Shown in pieces: positions 24,843 through 34,279 of a DNA stretch of 52,285 nucleotides. This DNA is from Aureimonas sp. Leaf427 (GTDB lineage: Bacteria; Pseudomonadota; Alphaproteobacteria; Rhizobiales; Rhizobiaceae), in contig NZ_LMQW01000013.1 in assembly GCF_001425485.1 (NCBI RefSeq), forward strand, positions 1,003 to 53,287, read 5' to 3'. The translations under genes and the position numbers were made by a program. The notes beneath the pieces are model-generated. The model was not told where the DNA came from and ran no database searches. It saw nothing but the letters and a program-made list of their open reading frames with translations. How positions within the stretch are numbered: position 1 is the first letter of the stretch; the number at the start of each line of letters is the position of its first letter.

Positions 24843-26042
24843 CTACACGGGCAGGTCCGGCATGGCGCCGTCCCTGACATTCCAGACCCAGGATGCCATC
24901 CCGCTTTCCTTGGCGAGGGCCTCGCGAGCCTCGCCATAGGCCTCGTCCGCATCGTCGGGCACGATATACATGGCGATCGGCGGTGCGCGGTCGGGACGCA
25001 GCACGAGGCTGGCCATCGGCGTGGAGCGCGGCTGGTTGTAGCGCAGGCTTTTCACGAAGCTCGCTCCGCGCAGCGTCAGAGCGCCGAGCAGCGTTAGGTC
25101 GTAGCGGCTGTCGAACGGAATCCACCGATCTGTGACCACCATCAGCGCGATCTCCTCGACCCCCGCGATGCCCGCGGCGTCGATGCCGAAGGTAGCCGCC
25201 GCGATTAGATGACTGCCTTCCGTCGCATTCCACAGAGACAGTTCCGTTTCGAAGACCCGGTTCATGCGCCGATGAAGGTCGTCCGGCAGCATGAACGGGT
25301 ATCGCGGCGCGTGTTTCATCGTCATCCGGGCGCCGGCCGCTACCGGAGCGAGTGCTTTCACCTCCCCGATCAACAGCGCCAGGGAGCGGCGCTTGCCCTG
25401 CGACCGGACGGCTTGGTTGAGGAACGTGTCGCGGCGTGCGGCGATGTCGGTTTCCTTGTCGGCGTCGAAGAATTCCGGGATGTAGAGCATGTCGGCCAGC
25501 CCCTTGCCTTTGGCGGTTTTTCCTTCGGCCGCTTGCATGAGGTACTTTCGGATAACAGCCCAGTTGCGGCGTTTCTCCATAGCCGGACGCCAGCGATTGA
25601 ACTCCGCCTGGTCCCAGAGAAAATGCAGGAGCGCGCGCAGCGACAGGCGCGAGCCGTTGGTCTTCACGCTGTCGGCCTCGGGCTCACTGCGCGTCGCCTC
25701 GGATGCGTTGCGGCCGGTCAGCTTCGTCAAACTGAAGCCGAGCTTCAGCTGCGTCTCGCCGGTCTCCTCGCTTTCGACGATCGCCTTGCCATCGACCTCG
25801 CCAAGCCCGGACAGGGCTGCCGGCACCTCGTAGGAGTCGCAGTCGATGCCATGACGGGCGCCGCTCCCCGGCATCCGCTTCAGGATATGACCCTTCCCGC
25901 TGCGGGCGACATACATCGGCACACCGTCCGGCTGGCAGAGGCAGAGAGGACGCTCGCCATTGTCGAACGCCGCGCTCAGGTGCTTGGCGAAGTCGCTCGT
26001 GTCCGCCGTCACGTCCGATGCGCCGATCCTGATCCGCCTCAT
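24843..26042 (-). CDS. DUF1173 family protein
   Basis: The 399-aa protein starts MRRIRIGASDVTADTSDFAK and has CLCQPDGVPMYVARSGKGHILKR near residue 34 followed by HGIDCDSY, a Cys/His-bearing segment that may bind zinc. The rest (LRALLHFLWDQAEFNRW, LNQAVRSQGKRRSLALLIGEV, TDRWIPFDSRYDLTLL) matches the DUF1173 family of plasmid proteins associated with TraG/VirD4 loci. The function is unknown. It lies downstream of the nuclease and traG genes on the same strand with a 94-base gap. Confidence 0.82.
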   Translation of the reverse strand: MRRIRIGASDVTADTSDFAKHLSAAFDNGERPLCLCQPDGVPMYVARSGKGHILKRMPGSGARHGIDCDSYEVPAALSGLGEVDGKAIVESEETGETQLKLGFSLTKLTGRNASEATRSEPEADSVKTNGSRLSLRALLHFLWDQAEFNRWRPAMEKRRNWAVIRKYLMQAAEGKTAKGKGLADMLYIPEFFDADKETDIAARRDTFLNQAVRSQGKRRSLALLIGEVKALAPVAAGARMTMKHAPRYPFMLPDDLHRRMNRVFETELSLWNATEGSHLIAAATFGIDAAGIAGVEEIALMVVTDRWIPFDSRYDLTLLGALTLRGASFVKSLRYNQPRSTPMASLVLRPDRAPPIAMYIVPDDADEAYGEAREALAKESGMASWVWNVRDGAMPDLPV

Positions 26043-26136
26043 CGTCTTGCCTTTCTTGGCGTCATCCCCAACCTGCCGTCCTGCATGTCATGTCTCGAAA
26101 GCGTAACGGCTATCGATGGCGGTTCGTGAGGCGTCG

Positions 26137-26652
26137 TCACGATCCACCACCGTCGCACCATCCGAACCTCGGTCCGTCCCAACGCCGTGCCAGACCTTCC
26201 TCGACCAGCATCTCCCCGAGCGAGGTCCCGGAGCGGACAACGGTGCGCAGCTTGCGACCATATCGATCCCGGTCGCGCCTGCCTGATGTCATCGAGAACG
26301 GCCCGGCATTCAGCAGGGCGACGAGGCAATCTCGCGCTGCTTCACCGACCTGTCTTTCCGCCGGGCATGCTGGTTCGGAAGTTTCCGGAGCATCGATGTC
26401 GGCAATGCGGATCTTCTCGCCCTTGAACCAGAAGGTATCGCCGTCAACCACACAATTGACGCGGACCGGTTCGGCGCAGAGGGAGAACATCGCGGAGCCT
26501 GGATCCAATCGCGACCGGATCGGGATCGTCCGGAAATCCTCCTCCCGGCCCACGATTGTCTGAGGTCTTTTGAAACCGTCGTCGTAGGCGATCCACGCGC
26601 CACCGAGTGCGACCAAGCTGAACATTGCGAAGGCGACATGCGGGGTTTTCAT
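26137..26652 (-). CDS. thermonuclease (SNase)-like exported protein
   Basis: The 171-aa protein has an N-terminal hydrophobic segment (residues 5-22, HVAFAMFSLVALGGAWIAY) acting as signal peptide or anchor, and an SNase domain: VVDGDTFWFKGEKIRIADID, DAPETSEP, and DRDRYGRKLRTVV with the catalytic Asp, Glu and Arg residues present. It should act in the periplasm or at the membrane. Its ATG overlaps the traG stop (ATGA), so it is part of the transfer operon; nucleases of this type are common beside conjugation genes, although their role there is not settled. Confidence 0.85.
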   Translation of the reverse strand: MKTPHVAFAMFSLVALGGAWIAYDDGFKRPQTIVGREEDFRTIPIRSRLDPGSAMFSLCAEPVRVNCVVDGDTFWFKGEKIRIADIDAPETSEPACPAERQVGEAARDCLVALLNAGPFSMTSGRRDRDRYGRKLRTVVRSGTSLGEMLVEEGLARRWDGPRFGWCDGGGS

Positions 26653-28577
26653 AATCTTCCTTCCGGATGGAATCTGTTTCTCCCCACCAGCGGTTTCATG
26701 TCATTGCGCCGGAACCAGATTGCGCGCCCGCAGCGCAGCGGTCCATGGCCCTGGACGACGACGATCTGCTCGTCCTTACGCATGGACTGGGTGATCTCGT
26801 GCGGCATGATCAGGGGCCGGCGCTGGAAGTTGACGCTCTCGGATCTGCTGGATCCCTTGCCGGTGTTCCAGCCGACATTGCGCGAGCGGCCTTCGACTTC
26901 CACGGTCATCTCGCCGCATTGCGCCGAGACGTTTCGAGCGGTGTCGAGTGCCTTGATCGCGGCATAGGAAGCGAAGGCGCAGCCGTCGATCCAGGAGGTC
27001 GCGCCGTCGCGACCGAAGTGCTTTTCGAGCTGGCCGAACGACTGGTACATCAACATCAGCGTAATGCCGTATTTGCGGCCGCGGTCTCGGGCTTCCTCCA
27101 GAATGCGCATGTAGCCGAGGAGGTCGACCTCATCGAGCATGAAGAGCGCGCGGCGCTCGAAGCGACCATCGGCCTGGGTCATCGCGTTGATCAGCGAGCC
27201 GATGATGACGCGGCCGATGCCGGGATAGCTGCGCAGGATCGCGGCGGGGATGTTGAGGAAGACGTCGACGTTCTTCGTGATGATGTCGGACGAGTGGAAA
27301 GCCGCGCCGCAGACGAGCGCCGCATAGTTCTCGAGCGACAGCCACTGCGTGTCCTTGGAGGCGGTCGAGTAGACGCCAGAGAAGGTCTGCTCGGTCATGT
27401 TGGTGAAGACGCCGAGCGTCTCGCGGATGAAGGCGCTTTGCGAGGTTTCCTGGATTTCGCGCAGCATGGCGAGGACGGAGGGCTCCGGCTCGGAGACGAT
27501 CTGGCGCAGGCTTCGCAACGTGCGCAGTCCGTCATATTCCGGCGAGAGCATGACGTGTGCAAGGAGCCCGGTCAGGAGGTTGTGGGCCTGGTTTTGGAAG
27601 TAGGAGCCGGTGGAGGTTTCGATCCGCGAGCTTTCCGAAAGCAGCATATGCGCGACGGCGACGATATCCTCCTCCTTGGTCGTCGACGTTTCGATCCAGT
27701 CGAGGACGTTGAAACCCATCACGGGGTTCGCCGGGTCGAGGACCTTGCAGTCGCGCTTGAGGGTGCGGTTTCGGTGTTCCACGACCATCGGCGCGACCTC
27801 GGTCGAGGGATCGAGGCAGATGACGGGACCGGTGTAGCGTAGCGCCGTCGGTACGACGTTGCTCGTAGTTTTGAAGCCGCCGGAACCTGCGAAGAACAGC
27901 ATGTGGGTTGAATCGAAATCCTGGCGGTAGGTAAGGAGCGGTTTCGATCCGCCCTGTCCCCACGTCGCGCGATCTCTGGGATCGAAGGGCACGTCGCGAA
28001 TGGTCTCGCGATCGACACGGGCGCGTTCGCCGACGACGATCTCGCCATCGGGCGGAAACACGCGGGCGGCCTCGCGCAGGGTCATCCAGTCGGCATCGCC
28101 GAAGATGCCGCGACGTGCACGTTTGACCGGGTCGGGAACGACGATGGAGAGACGGGTCGTCAGCGCGACGATCATGAAGCCGGCGATGGTGCCCGCCACC
28201 GCGAAGGCATCGAGATAGGGAAGCACGTCCGACCACGGTATGCCGCCCTCGATGACGGATGGAGACAGCCGTCCGAACTCGCGAAGTGCGTAGAAGCCCG
28301 CAACGCCCATCCAGCATGTGAGCGTCACCATGGCGACGGGTTTGCGCTTGTGGAGTGGCATCACAAGAACAGTGACGAGGCCGGCGAGGGGAGCGAAGAG
28401 AAGGTTCGGCAGGGGCGAGGCTCGCTGGAACCAATAGGAGGCCTGTGGGTCGAATCCGGCCGCCAAGGCCTCCCATCGCGTCGCGGTAGTCGCAAGGGTC
28501 GCGGCAGTCACCAGAAGAGGCACCATCGCGGTCGCAGCCATCACCAGCGCTTGCTGCTTCAGCCTCCGCCGCCGCAT
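26649..28577 (-). CDS. traG: TraG, VirD4-type coupling protein
   Basis: The 642-aa ATPase links the relaxosome to the type IV secretion channel. The N-terminus has membrane segments (about residues 10-30, 57-75, 83-100 and 123-145). Walker A FAGSGGFKTTS is near residue 228, Walker B RALFMLDEVDLLG near 480, and a conserved MYQSFGQLEKHFG near 513. The order traC-traD-traG matches Ti plasmids. The start is the ATG at 28577 that overlaps the traD stop (TGATG); the preceding GTG is also possible. It is the expected receptor of the BID-type signals carried by TraA and the Zeta protein at 34280. Confidence 0.93.
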   Translation of the reverse strand: MRRRRLKQQALVMAATAMVPLLVTAATLATTATRWEALAAGFDPQASYWFQRASPLPNLLFAPLAGLVTVLVMPLHKRKPVAMVTLTCWMGVAGFYALREFGRLSPSVIEGGIPWSDVLPYLDAFAVAGTIAGFMIVALTTRLSIVVPDPVKRARRGIFGDADWMTLREAARVFPPDGEIVVGERARVDRETIRDVPFDPRDRATWGQGGSKPLLTYRQDFDSTHMLFFAGSGGFKTTSNVVPTALRYTGPVICLDPSTEVAPMVVEHRNRTLKRDCKVLDPANPVMGFNVLDWIETSTTKEEDIVAVAHMLLSESSRIETSTGSYFQNQAHNLLTGLLAHVMLSPEYDGLRTLRSLRQIVSEPEPSVLAMLREIQETSQSAFIRETLGVFTNMTEQTFSGVYSTASKDTQWLSLENYAALVCGAAFHSSDIITKNVDVFLNIPAAILRSYPGIGRVIIGSLINAMTQADGRFERRALFMLDEVDLLGYMRILEEARDRGRKYGITLMLMYQSFGQLEKHFGRDGATSWIDGCAFASYAAIKALDTARNVSAQCGEMTVEVEGRSRNVGWNTGKGSSRSESVNFQRRPLIMPHEITQSMRKDEQIVVVQGHGPLRCGRAIWFRRNDMKPLVGRNRFHPEGRL

Positions 28578-28903
28578 CACACCCCTTCCTTTCCGGAAGC
28601 CTTTTTTTCTTCGTTTCCTGCGGTCTCCGGCCTGTCGGCGTGAAACGCCTTCCGCCCGACAGCAACAAGCCGCCGATGCGCGGCGGTGTCTGTCCCGATG
28701 GACGCGGCTTCCATGAGAACACCGAGCAAAAAAGCCCGGTCCGCCTCTCGCAATCCCGCCTTCACGACGAGACCACCGAGGGTGATTTTCTCCCGGGCAT
28801 CGCGCTTGCGCTCGTCGGTCATCGCGTGGCGGCGCTTGCGTTCGAGCTGCAGAATACGCCGGTCAAGCCGTATCACCGGATGCGGTGGGCGCTTTGGCTC
28901 CAT
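28577..28903 (-). CDS. traD: TraD, conjugal transfer protein
   Basis: The 108-aa product carries the TraD core DAREKITLGGLVVKAGLREADRAFLLGVL, as in Ti-type TraD, with an N-terminal basic extension and a charged C-terminal tail. It lies between traC and traG and shares a base with the traG start. Ti TraD is a small protein needed for efficient transfer; its exact role is unknown. The start at 28903 overlaps traC by 41 bases; the internal ATG at 28822 would avoid that overlap and give a protein closer to the Ti length, so the start is uncertain. Confidence 0.82.
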   Translation of the reverse strand: MEPKRPPHPVIRLDRRILQLERKRRHAMTDERKRDAREKITLGGLVVKAGLREADRAFLLGVLMEAASIGTDTAAHRRLVAVGRKAFHADRPETAGNEEKKASGKEGV

Positions 28904-29111
28904 CTTTGCGAAACCGCGCGGCCATCTCGGCGAAGGCGGTATCAAGTGCATCGTCGGGAATATCGAGTTCTGCGAGACCGGCCTTGATGGCCGCCCGGGC
29001 GAAACGCTCGTTCTCTTTTAAAACGACTTGTCTGCGGCGTTCTCTGAGGCGCTCGATTTCTGCGTCGATTTCGCAAACACTGAATCTTCTGCGTACGGAT
29101 CGCTTGTCCAC
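28863..29111 (-). CDS. traC: TraC, oriT-associated accessory protein
   Basis: The 82-aa protein has the TraC pattern: IDAEIERLRERRRQVVLKEN (coiled coil) followed by RFARAAIKAGLAELDIPDDAL and FAEMAARFRKDG. In Ti plasmids TraC helps assemble the relaxosome at oriT. It is the first gene of the traC-traD-traG operon and is divergent from traA across the oriT region. Confidence 0.85.
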   Translation of the reverse strand: MDKRSVRRRFSVCEIDAEIERLRERRRQVVLKENERFARAAIKAGLAELDIPDDALDTAFAEMAARFRKDGAKAPTASGDTA

Positions 29112-29143
29112 GACGAATACTCCCTCTTCAACGCTAGTATAAA

Positions 29144-29159
29144 AGCATCATATGATGCT
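29144..29159. promoter_or_regulatory. perfect palindrome between traC and traA
   Basis: AGCATCATATGATGCT is a 16-base perfect palindrome flanked on both sides by AT-rich TATAAAA-like sequence that may be -10 elements of the divergent tra promoters. It could be bound by a repressor of transfer genes. It differs from the known tra box of Ti plasmids. Confidence 0.65.
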
Positions 29160-29264
29160 ATAAAATCAACGTCAATCGGGGGCGTTTGATGTGTCCATTC
29201 GGACTCAGAGCCCGTCAGGGCTCATCCCGAGGGCGGCATCGGGCCTTCGGTCCGATCTGTTCGA

Positions 29265-29285
29265 GGGCGCAATATACGTCGACGT
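29265..29285 (+). other. oriT: oriT core (Ti-type nic region)
   Basis: GGGCGCAATATACGTCGAC closely resembles the conserved core of oriT in Ti and rhizobial plasmids, which has GGGCGCAATTATACGTCGC, differing mainly by one missing T. It includes the palindrome ACGTCGACGT (29276-29285). It lies just before the traA start and between the divergent tra operons, exactly where oriT is found in Ti plasmids. Confidence 0.82.
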
Positions 29286-29313
29286 GGCCGACATTCTTGG
29301 GAGGTGCGATCGC

Positions 29314-32300
29314 GTGGCGATCATGTTCGTCAGGGCGCAGGTGATCGGACGAGGAGCGGGACGCAGCGTCGTCTCGGCCGCCGCCTATCGTCATCGTACC
29401 CGGATGATGGACGAACGGGTGGGCACGCAGTTTCGCTACGAGGATGGCGCGGCGGAGCTGGTGCACGAGGAACTGGCGCTGCCGGCGGAGAAGCCGGCCT
29501 GGTTGTGCAGGGCGATCGACGGACGATCGGTCGGGGGCGCCAGCGAGGCGCTGTGGAATGCGGTTGAGGCGTTCGAGACGCGCGTGGATGCGCAACTGGC
29601 CCGCGAGATGATTTTCGCCCTGCCGGAGGAGCTGTCGCGTAAGGAGAACATCGCGCTGGTGCGCGAGTTCATCGAACAGAACCTGACGCGCCAAGGCATG
29701 GTCGCCGACTGGGTCTATCACGACAAGGACGGGAATCCACATGTCCATGTGATGACCACGCTACGACCGCTCACGGAGGATGGGTTCGGCGGGAAGAAGG
29801 TCGCCGTCATGGGTGAGGACGGCAGTCCGCTGCGTGTGGTCACGCCGGATCGACCGAAAGGCAAGATCGTCTACCGCCTCTGGGCGGGCGACGCCGAGAC
29901 CATGAAGGGCTGGAAGCTCGCCTGGGCTGAAACGGCCAACCGGCATCTGGCGCTCGCCGGCCACGACATTCGCATCGACGGGCGTTCCTACGAAGAGCAG
30001 GGGCTGGAGGGTCTCGCCGGCAGGCATTTCGGTCCAGCGCGTGCCGCGTTGAAGCGCGATGGCCGTCTGACATTCTCCGCGCCCGCCGAAATGGCGCGAC
30101 GCTTTGCGGTCGCCGATCAGATCGCCGCCGATCCGGGCATCCTCCTGAAGCAGCTCTCGGGCGAGCGCTCGACCTTCGACGAGCGCGATATCGCCCGCGC
30201 CCTGCACCGCCATATCGACGATCCCACGACCTTCGCCAATGTCCGCGCCGGGCTGATGGCGTCGAGCGATCTTGTGACCCTGCGCCCAGCCGAGCGGGAG
30301 CCTGGAACGGCCAAGGTCCTGGCGCCCGCCGTGTTCACGACGAAGCACATGCTGCGCACCGAGTTCGAGATGGCGCGCTCGGCGGATGCGCTGTCGAAGC
30401 GCGGCGGTTTCGCCGTCTCGAACAGGACGGTCGGGCGCGCCATCGCGGAGGTCGAGACGCGCGATTCCGACCGCCCGTTCCGGTTTGATGAGGAACAGGT
30501 AGACGCCGTGCGCCATGTCACGGGCAAGGCCGCGATCGCTGCCGTCGTCGGTCTTGCGGGTGCAGGCAAATCGACGCTTCTCGATGCCGCGCGGATCGCC
30601 TGGGAGGCCGATGGCCGGCGTGTCATCGGCGCGGCGCTGGCGGGCAAGGCGGCGGAGTCGCTGGAACAGAGTTCGGGTATCGCCTCGCGCACGCTGGCCT
30701 CCTGGGAGCGTTCCTGGTCAAACGGCCGCGATCTCCTGGGCAAGGGCGACGTTCTCGTCATCGACGAGGCCGGCATGATCGCATCCGAGCAGATGTCCCG
30801 GTTCCTAAAGATCGCCGAGGAGGCGCAGGCGAAGGTCGTTCTCGTCGGCGACGCGATGCAGCTCCAGCCGATCCAGGCGGGCGCCGCCTTCCGCGCCGTG
30901 GCGGCGCGTGTCGGGCACGCCGAGCTCAGCGGTGTCCGCCGTCAGCGTGAGGACTGGGCGCGTGAGGCGACACGCGCTTTTGCCCGCGGCGATGTCGAGG
31001 ACGGGCTCGCCCACTACAGCGCCCGCGGCCATGTCGTCGAAACCGACACGCGCGAGAATGCCGTCGCCCGGATCGTCGCGGACTGGTCGAGCGCCTGGGA
31101 CGAGGCGAAGGCGAAGGCCGCGCGTGAGGATCGGCCACTGGTGGGCGACGCGCTTCTCGTTCTGGCCCACACCAACGACGACGTGAAGGCGCTCAACGCG
31201 GCCATTCGCAACGTGCGGATCGAGCAGGAGGAACTGACTGCGTCTCGCACCTTTGCAACGGAGCGGGGCGCCCGTGACTTCGCCGTCGGCGATCGGATGA
31301 TCTTTCTGGAGAATGCCCGCTTCGTCGAGCCGATCGTGCAGCATCTGGGCTTGCAGTCCGTTAAGAACGGCATGCTCGGCACGGTGCTGTCGACCGTGAA
31401 CGACAAACGCGCCGATTTTCTGACCGTGCGGCTCGACAGCGGGCGCGATGTCGCCTTCTCGACAGACACCTATCGCAACATCGACCACGGTTATGCCGCA
31501 ACGGTTCACAAGAGCCAGGGCGCGACCGTCGATCGCACCTTCGTCCTGGCGACCGGCGGCATGGACAAGCATCTCACCTATGTCGCAATGTCCCGCCATC
31601 GCGAGCGCGCCGATCTCTACGCCGCGACGGAGGATTTCCCCGCCGCTGCAGTTCGGGGACGGACACAGCGTCCTGATCATGCCGCCGGCGTTACCGGCAT
31701 TCTGATCGACACCGGCATGGCAAAGTTCCGCGACGATCCGGACGTGGAGCCATCGCCCTATGCCGATCTGAAGCTCCCTGACGGACGCAGCAATCGTCTG
31801 TGGGGCGTCAGCCTTCCGGACGCCCTGGACGGGGAAGGCGTCGATATCGGCGACACCGTCACTCTCACCAAGAATGGCACCGAAACGGTCATGAGGACCG
31901 TGCCTATCATCGACGAGGAGACCGGCGTCAAGCGGTTCGAGGAGCGCGCCGTCGAGCGCAATGTCTGGAGCGCCGTTCTCGTCGAGAGGGGATCCGAAGA
32001 TGTCGATCTTTCCATGGATGCGGACGTCGTCGTCCATCCGAAGATCTTTCGACCGCTCGTCGATCGTCTCGGCCGCTCCGGCGAGAAGACCACAACGCTC
32101 GACTTCGAACACGAGGAGACCTACCGAGCTCTGATCCGCGACTATGCCGATCGCCGCGGCGTCGATCAGGTGATCGACCTCGCTCGCCATGTCGAGGACG
32201 GCATCCGGGTTCAGGTCAAGCGGTTCAGTGTCGGTTCCGAACAGGTGCCTGGAGCGTCCGCTGTCGTGTCATCGCTCGGGTCGGGATCGTCGGCGTCGGC

Positions 32301-33948
32301 GTCGGCGACGGCGACGATCGGCGGGCCAGGGGCCAGCGGGGTGGTCGCGGCCGTGTCGGCGAAGGGGAGTCCGGAAGGGGAGGGTGCGGAGATGACGGAG
32401 GGTGCCGCCTATCTGCTGGCGCCCGTGATCCGCTTCGAGCAGAGCGTCGAAGACGATGCACGCGCAGCGCAACGCGCGGCATCCGCCTGGAAGGAGCGCG
32501 AGGCCGTCCTGCTGCCGCTTCTCGCCCAGCTCTATGTCGAGCCGGAGGCAGCACTCGCCCGTCTGGGCGACAAGGCGACGCGGCCGGAGACCGATCCGCG
32601 CGTGTTCGGAGAACGGATCGCTGCCATGCCGGTAATGCTCGGCGCGGTCAGGACGGATGTGGCATCGAAGGAGCGCGCCTCCGTCGTTGCAGACCTTGCG
32701 GTTTCGGCAAGGGCGCTCGCGACCGCCTTCCGCGCCGACGAGGGGCGCTTCATCGCCCGCGAAGAGCGCTGGCGCGGCCATATGGCGATCGGCGTGCCGG
32801 CGCTGTCCGATGCGACGGTTGCACGGCTTGACGAGATTGAGGCGATCGGCCGGGCCGGGGGCATGGGTGCCTACCGCACGGCCTTCATGTTCGCCACGGA
32901 GGATCGCCGTACCGTGCAGGAGATCAAGGCCGTCGCCGAGGCGCTGACCGCCCGCTTCGGTTGGAGCGCCTTCACCGACAAGGCCGACGAAACGTCGAAA
33001 CGGATCGTTGCCGAACACATGCCCGACATGCCGGAAGCGGACAGGACCAAGCTCGAGCAGCGGTTCACTGCGGTTCGGCGCTTTGCAGCAGAGCAGCATT
33101 ATGCAGAGAAGCGCGATCCCTCCCGCATCGTGGCGGCGGCCGCGCACGATCCCGTTTCCCATCCTGACGCCGTCGGTCCCGCCGCGCTTCTCCTTCCGGC
33201 CGTCACCGCCTTCCCAGCAAGTGCCGAGGAGGAGGCGAGGACCCGTGTGCCAGTGTCCCCGCTCTATCGTGCCGAGCGTGATGCCCTGGCTGCAGTCGCC
33301 ACGCGCATCTGGCGCGACCCGCAGGCGGCGGTTCTCGCCATTGAGGAGAAAGTGCGCGCAGGCGCCAGCCCCGCGGCGCTCCAGAACGACATGGCTGCGC
33401 GCCCGGCGACGTTCGGTGCCTTGCTCGGTTCGGATCGGCTGGTCGACCGGCTGACGGGACAGGGACGGGAGCGTAAGATGGCCGTCGCCGGCGCGAAGTA
33501 CGAGGCCTGGAAGGCCCGCTCGCTGGCACAGGCCTTTGCGACCGTGGTCACGTCCGAGACCAAGGCCATCGAGTCAGAGCGGAGCCGCATGGGCGTGCCC
33601 GTTCCAGGCCTCTCCCGCGACGCCGAGGCCGAGTTGAAACGGCTTGTCGCGCTCGTGTCACGACAGCCCAAAGACTTCGACGGCGCGGTCCTGGCGCTCG
33701 CGCCGACGATCAAGGCGGAGTTCGCCGCGGTATCCAAGGCGCTCGACGCTCGTTTCGGCCGAGGTGCCATCGGCCGAAACGAGAAGACCGTGATCGCTAT
33801 GGTGCCGTCGGCACAACAGGGCGCCTTTAAGACTATCCAGCCGCAGCTCAGGACGATCCAGCGCGCCGTGGCCGCGGACATCGGGCATGCGATCGCGAGC
33901 GAACGGAGGCTGCGCGCGATCGACCAGGCGCGGGGCATCGATCGATGA
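29314..33948 (+). CDS. traA: TraA relaxase-helicase with two BID-like C-terminal units
   Basis: The 1544-aa MOBQ-type relaxase starts at GTG 29314 (VAIMFVRAQV), behind GGGAGG 9 bases upstream. The N-terminal nicking domain has SAAAYRHR near residue 27 and the histidine motif HVHVMTT near 144. A TraI/RecD-like helicase follows: Walker A GLAGAGKST near 415, DEAG near 485, VHKSQGATVD near 733. The last 500 residues contain two similar units (about 1035-1275 and 1305-1544), each with a long helix, a FGxL/LGAV-type turn, a helical bundle and a VPALS/VPGLS motif, as in the BID domains that serve as secretion signals for VirD4-type T4SS. Ti TraA is about 1100 aa, so this is enlarged at the C-terminus. 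The longer frame from GTG 29191 would read through oriT. Confidence 0.93.
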   Translation: MAIMFVRAQVIGRGAGRSVVSAAAYRHRTRMMDERVGTQFRYEDGAAELVHEELALPAEKPAWLCRAIDGRSVGGASEALWNAVEAFETRVDAQLAREMIFALPEELSRKENIALVREFIEQNLTRQGMVADWVYHDKDGNPHVHVMTTLRPLTEDGFGGKKVAVMGEDGSPLRVVTPDRPKGKIVYRLWAGDAETMKGWKLAWAETANRHLALAGHDIRIDGRSYEEQGLEGLAGRHFGPARAALKRDGRLTFSAPAEMARRFAVADQIAADPGILLKQLSGERSTFDERDIARALHRHIDDPTTFANVRAGLMASSDLVTLRPAEREPGTAKVLAPAVFTTKHMLRTEFEMARSADALSKRGGFAVSNRTVGRAIAEVETRDSDRPFRFDEEQVDAVRHVTGKAAIAAVVGLAGAGKSTLLDAARIAWEADGRRVIGAALAGKAAESLEQSSGIASRTLASWERSWSNGRDLLGKGDVLVIDEAGMIASEQMSRFLKIAEEAQAKVVLVGDAMQLQPIQAGAAFRAVAARVGHAELSGVRRQREDWAREATRAFARGDVEDGLAHYSARGHVVETDTRENAVARIVADWSSAWDEAKAKAAREDRPLVGDALLVLAHTNDDVKALNAAIRNVRIEQEELTASRTFATERGARDFAVGDRMIFLENARFVEPIVQHLGLQSVKNGMLGTVLSTVNDKRADFLTVRLDSGRDVAFSTDTYRNIDHGYAATVHKSQGATVDRTFVLATGGMDKHLTYVAMSRHRERADLYAATEDFPAAAVRGRTQRPDHAAGVTGILIDTGMAKFRDDPDVEPSPYADLKLPDGRSNRLWGVSLPDALDGEGVDIGDTVTLTKNGTETVMRTVPIIDEETGVKRFEERAVERNVWSAVLVERGSEDVDLSMDADVVVHPKIFRPLVDRLGRSGEKTTTLDFEHEETYRALIRDYADRRGVDQVIDLARHVEDGIRVQVKRFSVGSEQVPGASAVVSSLGSGSSASASATATIGGPGASGVVAAVSAKGSPEGEGAEMTEGAAYLLAPVIRFEQSVEDDARAAQRAASAWKEREAVLLPLLAQLYVEPEAALARLGDKATRPETDPRVFGERIAAMPVMLGAVRTDVASKERASVVADLAVSARALATAFRADEGRFIAREERWRGHMAIGVPALSDATVARLDEIEAIGRAGGMGAYRTAFMFATEDRRTVQEIKAVAEALTARFGWSAFTDKADETSKRIVAEHMPDMPEADRTKLEQRFTAVRRFAAEQHYAEKRDPSRIVAAAAHDPVSHPDAVGPAALLLPAVTAFPASAEEEARTRVPVSPLYRAERDALAAVATRIWRDPQAAVLAIEEKVRAGASPAALQNDMAARPATFGALLGSDRLVDRLTGQGRERKMAVAGAKYEAWKARSLAQAFATVVTSETKAIESERSRMGVPVPGLSRDAEAELKRLVALVSRQPKDFDGAVLALAPTIKAEFAAVSKALDARFGRGAIGRNEKTVIAMVPSAQQGAFKTIQPQLRTIQRAVAADIGHAIASERRLRAIDQARGIDR

Positions 33949-34006
33949 CCGGTGATCGACGGCCGACGGCAATAACGGATGCGACCATGAGGACAAGGAG
34001 AGACCA

Positions 34007-34276
34007 ATGACGGAACAGGCAGTGGACTTCGACGCGATCGTGCGGGCCGACCTCGCGATCGAGATCATGAACCAGGGGCGGAGCCTCCTATCGGCCCGGC
34101 TGCACGACATCGACGACGGCGATCCGGTCGAAACCGAGCGGTTACGGTCGCGCCGGCGTGATCTGCTCGCGCTTCAGCACGGCGTCGTCGTCGGGATGCC
34201 CGAGACCGTCGAGCCGCTGATCGCAGAGTGGGGTCCAAGGGTCCGGGACGAGGAGCGGTTCTGGCGGGAGCTCTGA
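34007..34276 (+). CDS. small acidic protein, candidate antitoxin of the Zeta-BID toxin
   Basis: The 89-aa product is helical and acidic (DFDAIVRADLAIEIMNQGRS, ETERLRSRRRDLLALQHG, EPLIAEWGPRVRDEERFW). AAGGAGAG stands well placed before the ATG. It ends 3 bases before the Zeta-toxin gene, the place of an epsilon-type or VbhA-type antitoxin. No sequence match to epsilon is claimed; the role is inferred from position, size and charge. Confidence 0.6.
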   Translation: MTEQAVDFDAIVRADLAIEIMNQGRSLLSARLHDIDDGDPVETERLRSRRRDLLALQHGVVVGMPETVEPLIAEWGPRVRDEERFWREL

Positions 34277-34279
34277 GCG

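Noticed and set aside
29191-29313. Longer TraA start at GTG 29191
   Set aside because: It would translate the oriT core; the GTG at 29314 has GGGAGG at proper spacing and the family N-terminus begins there.
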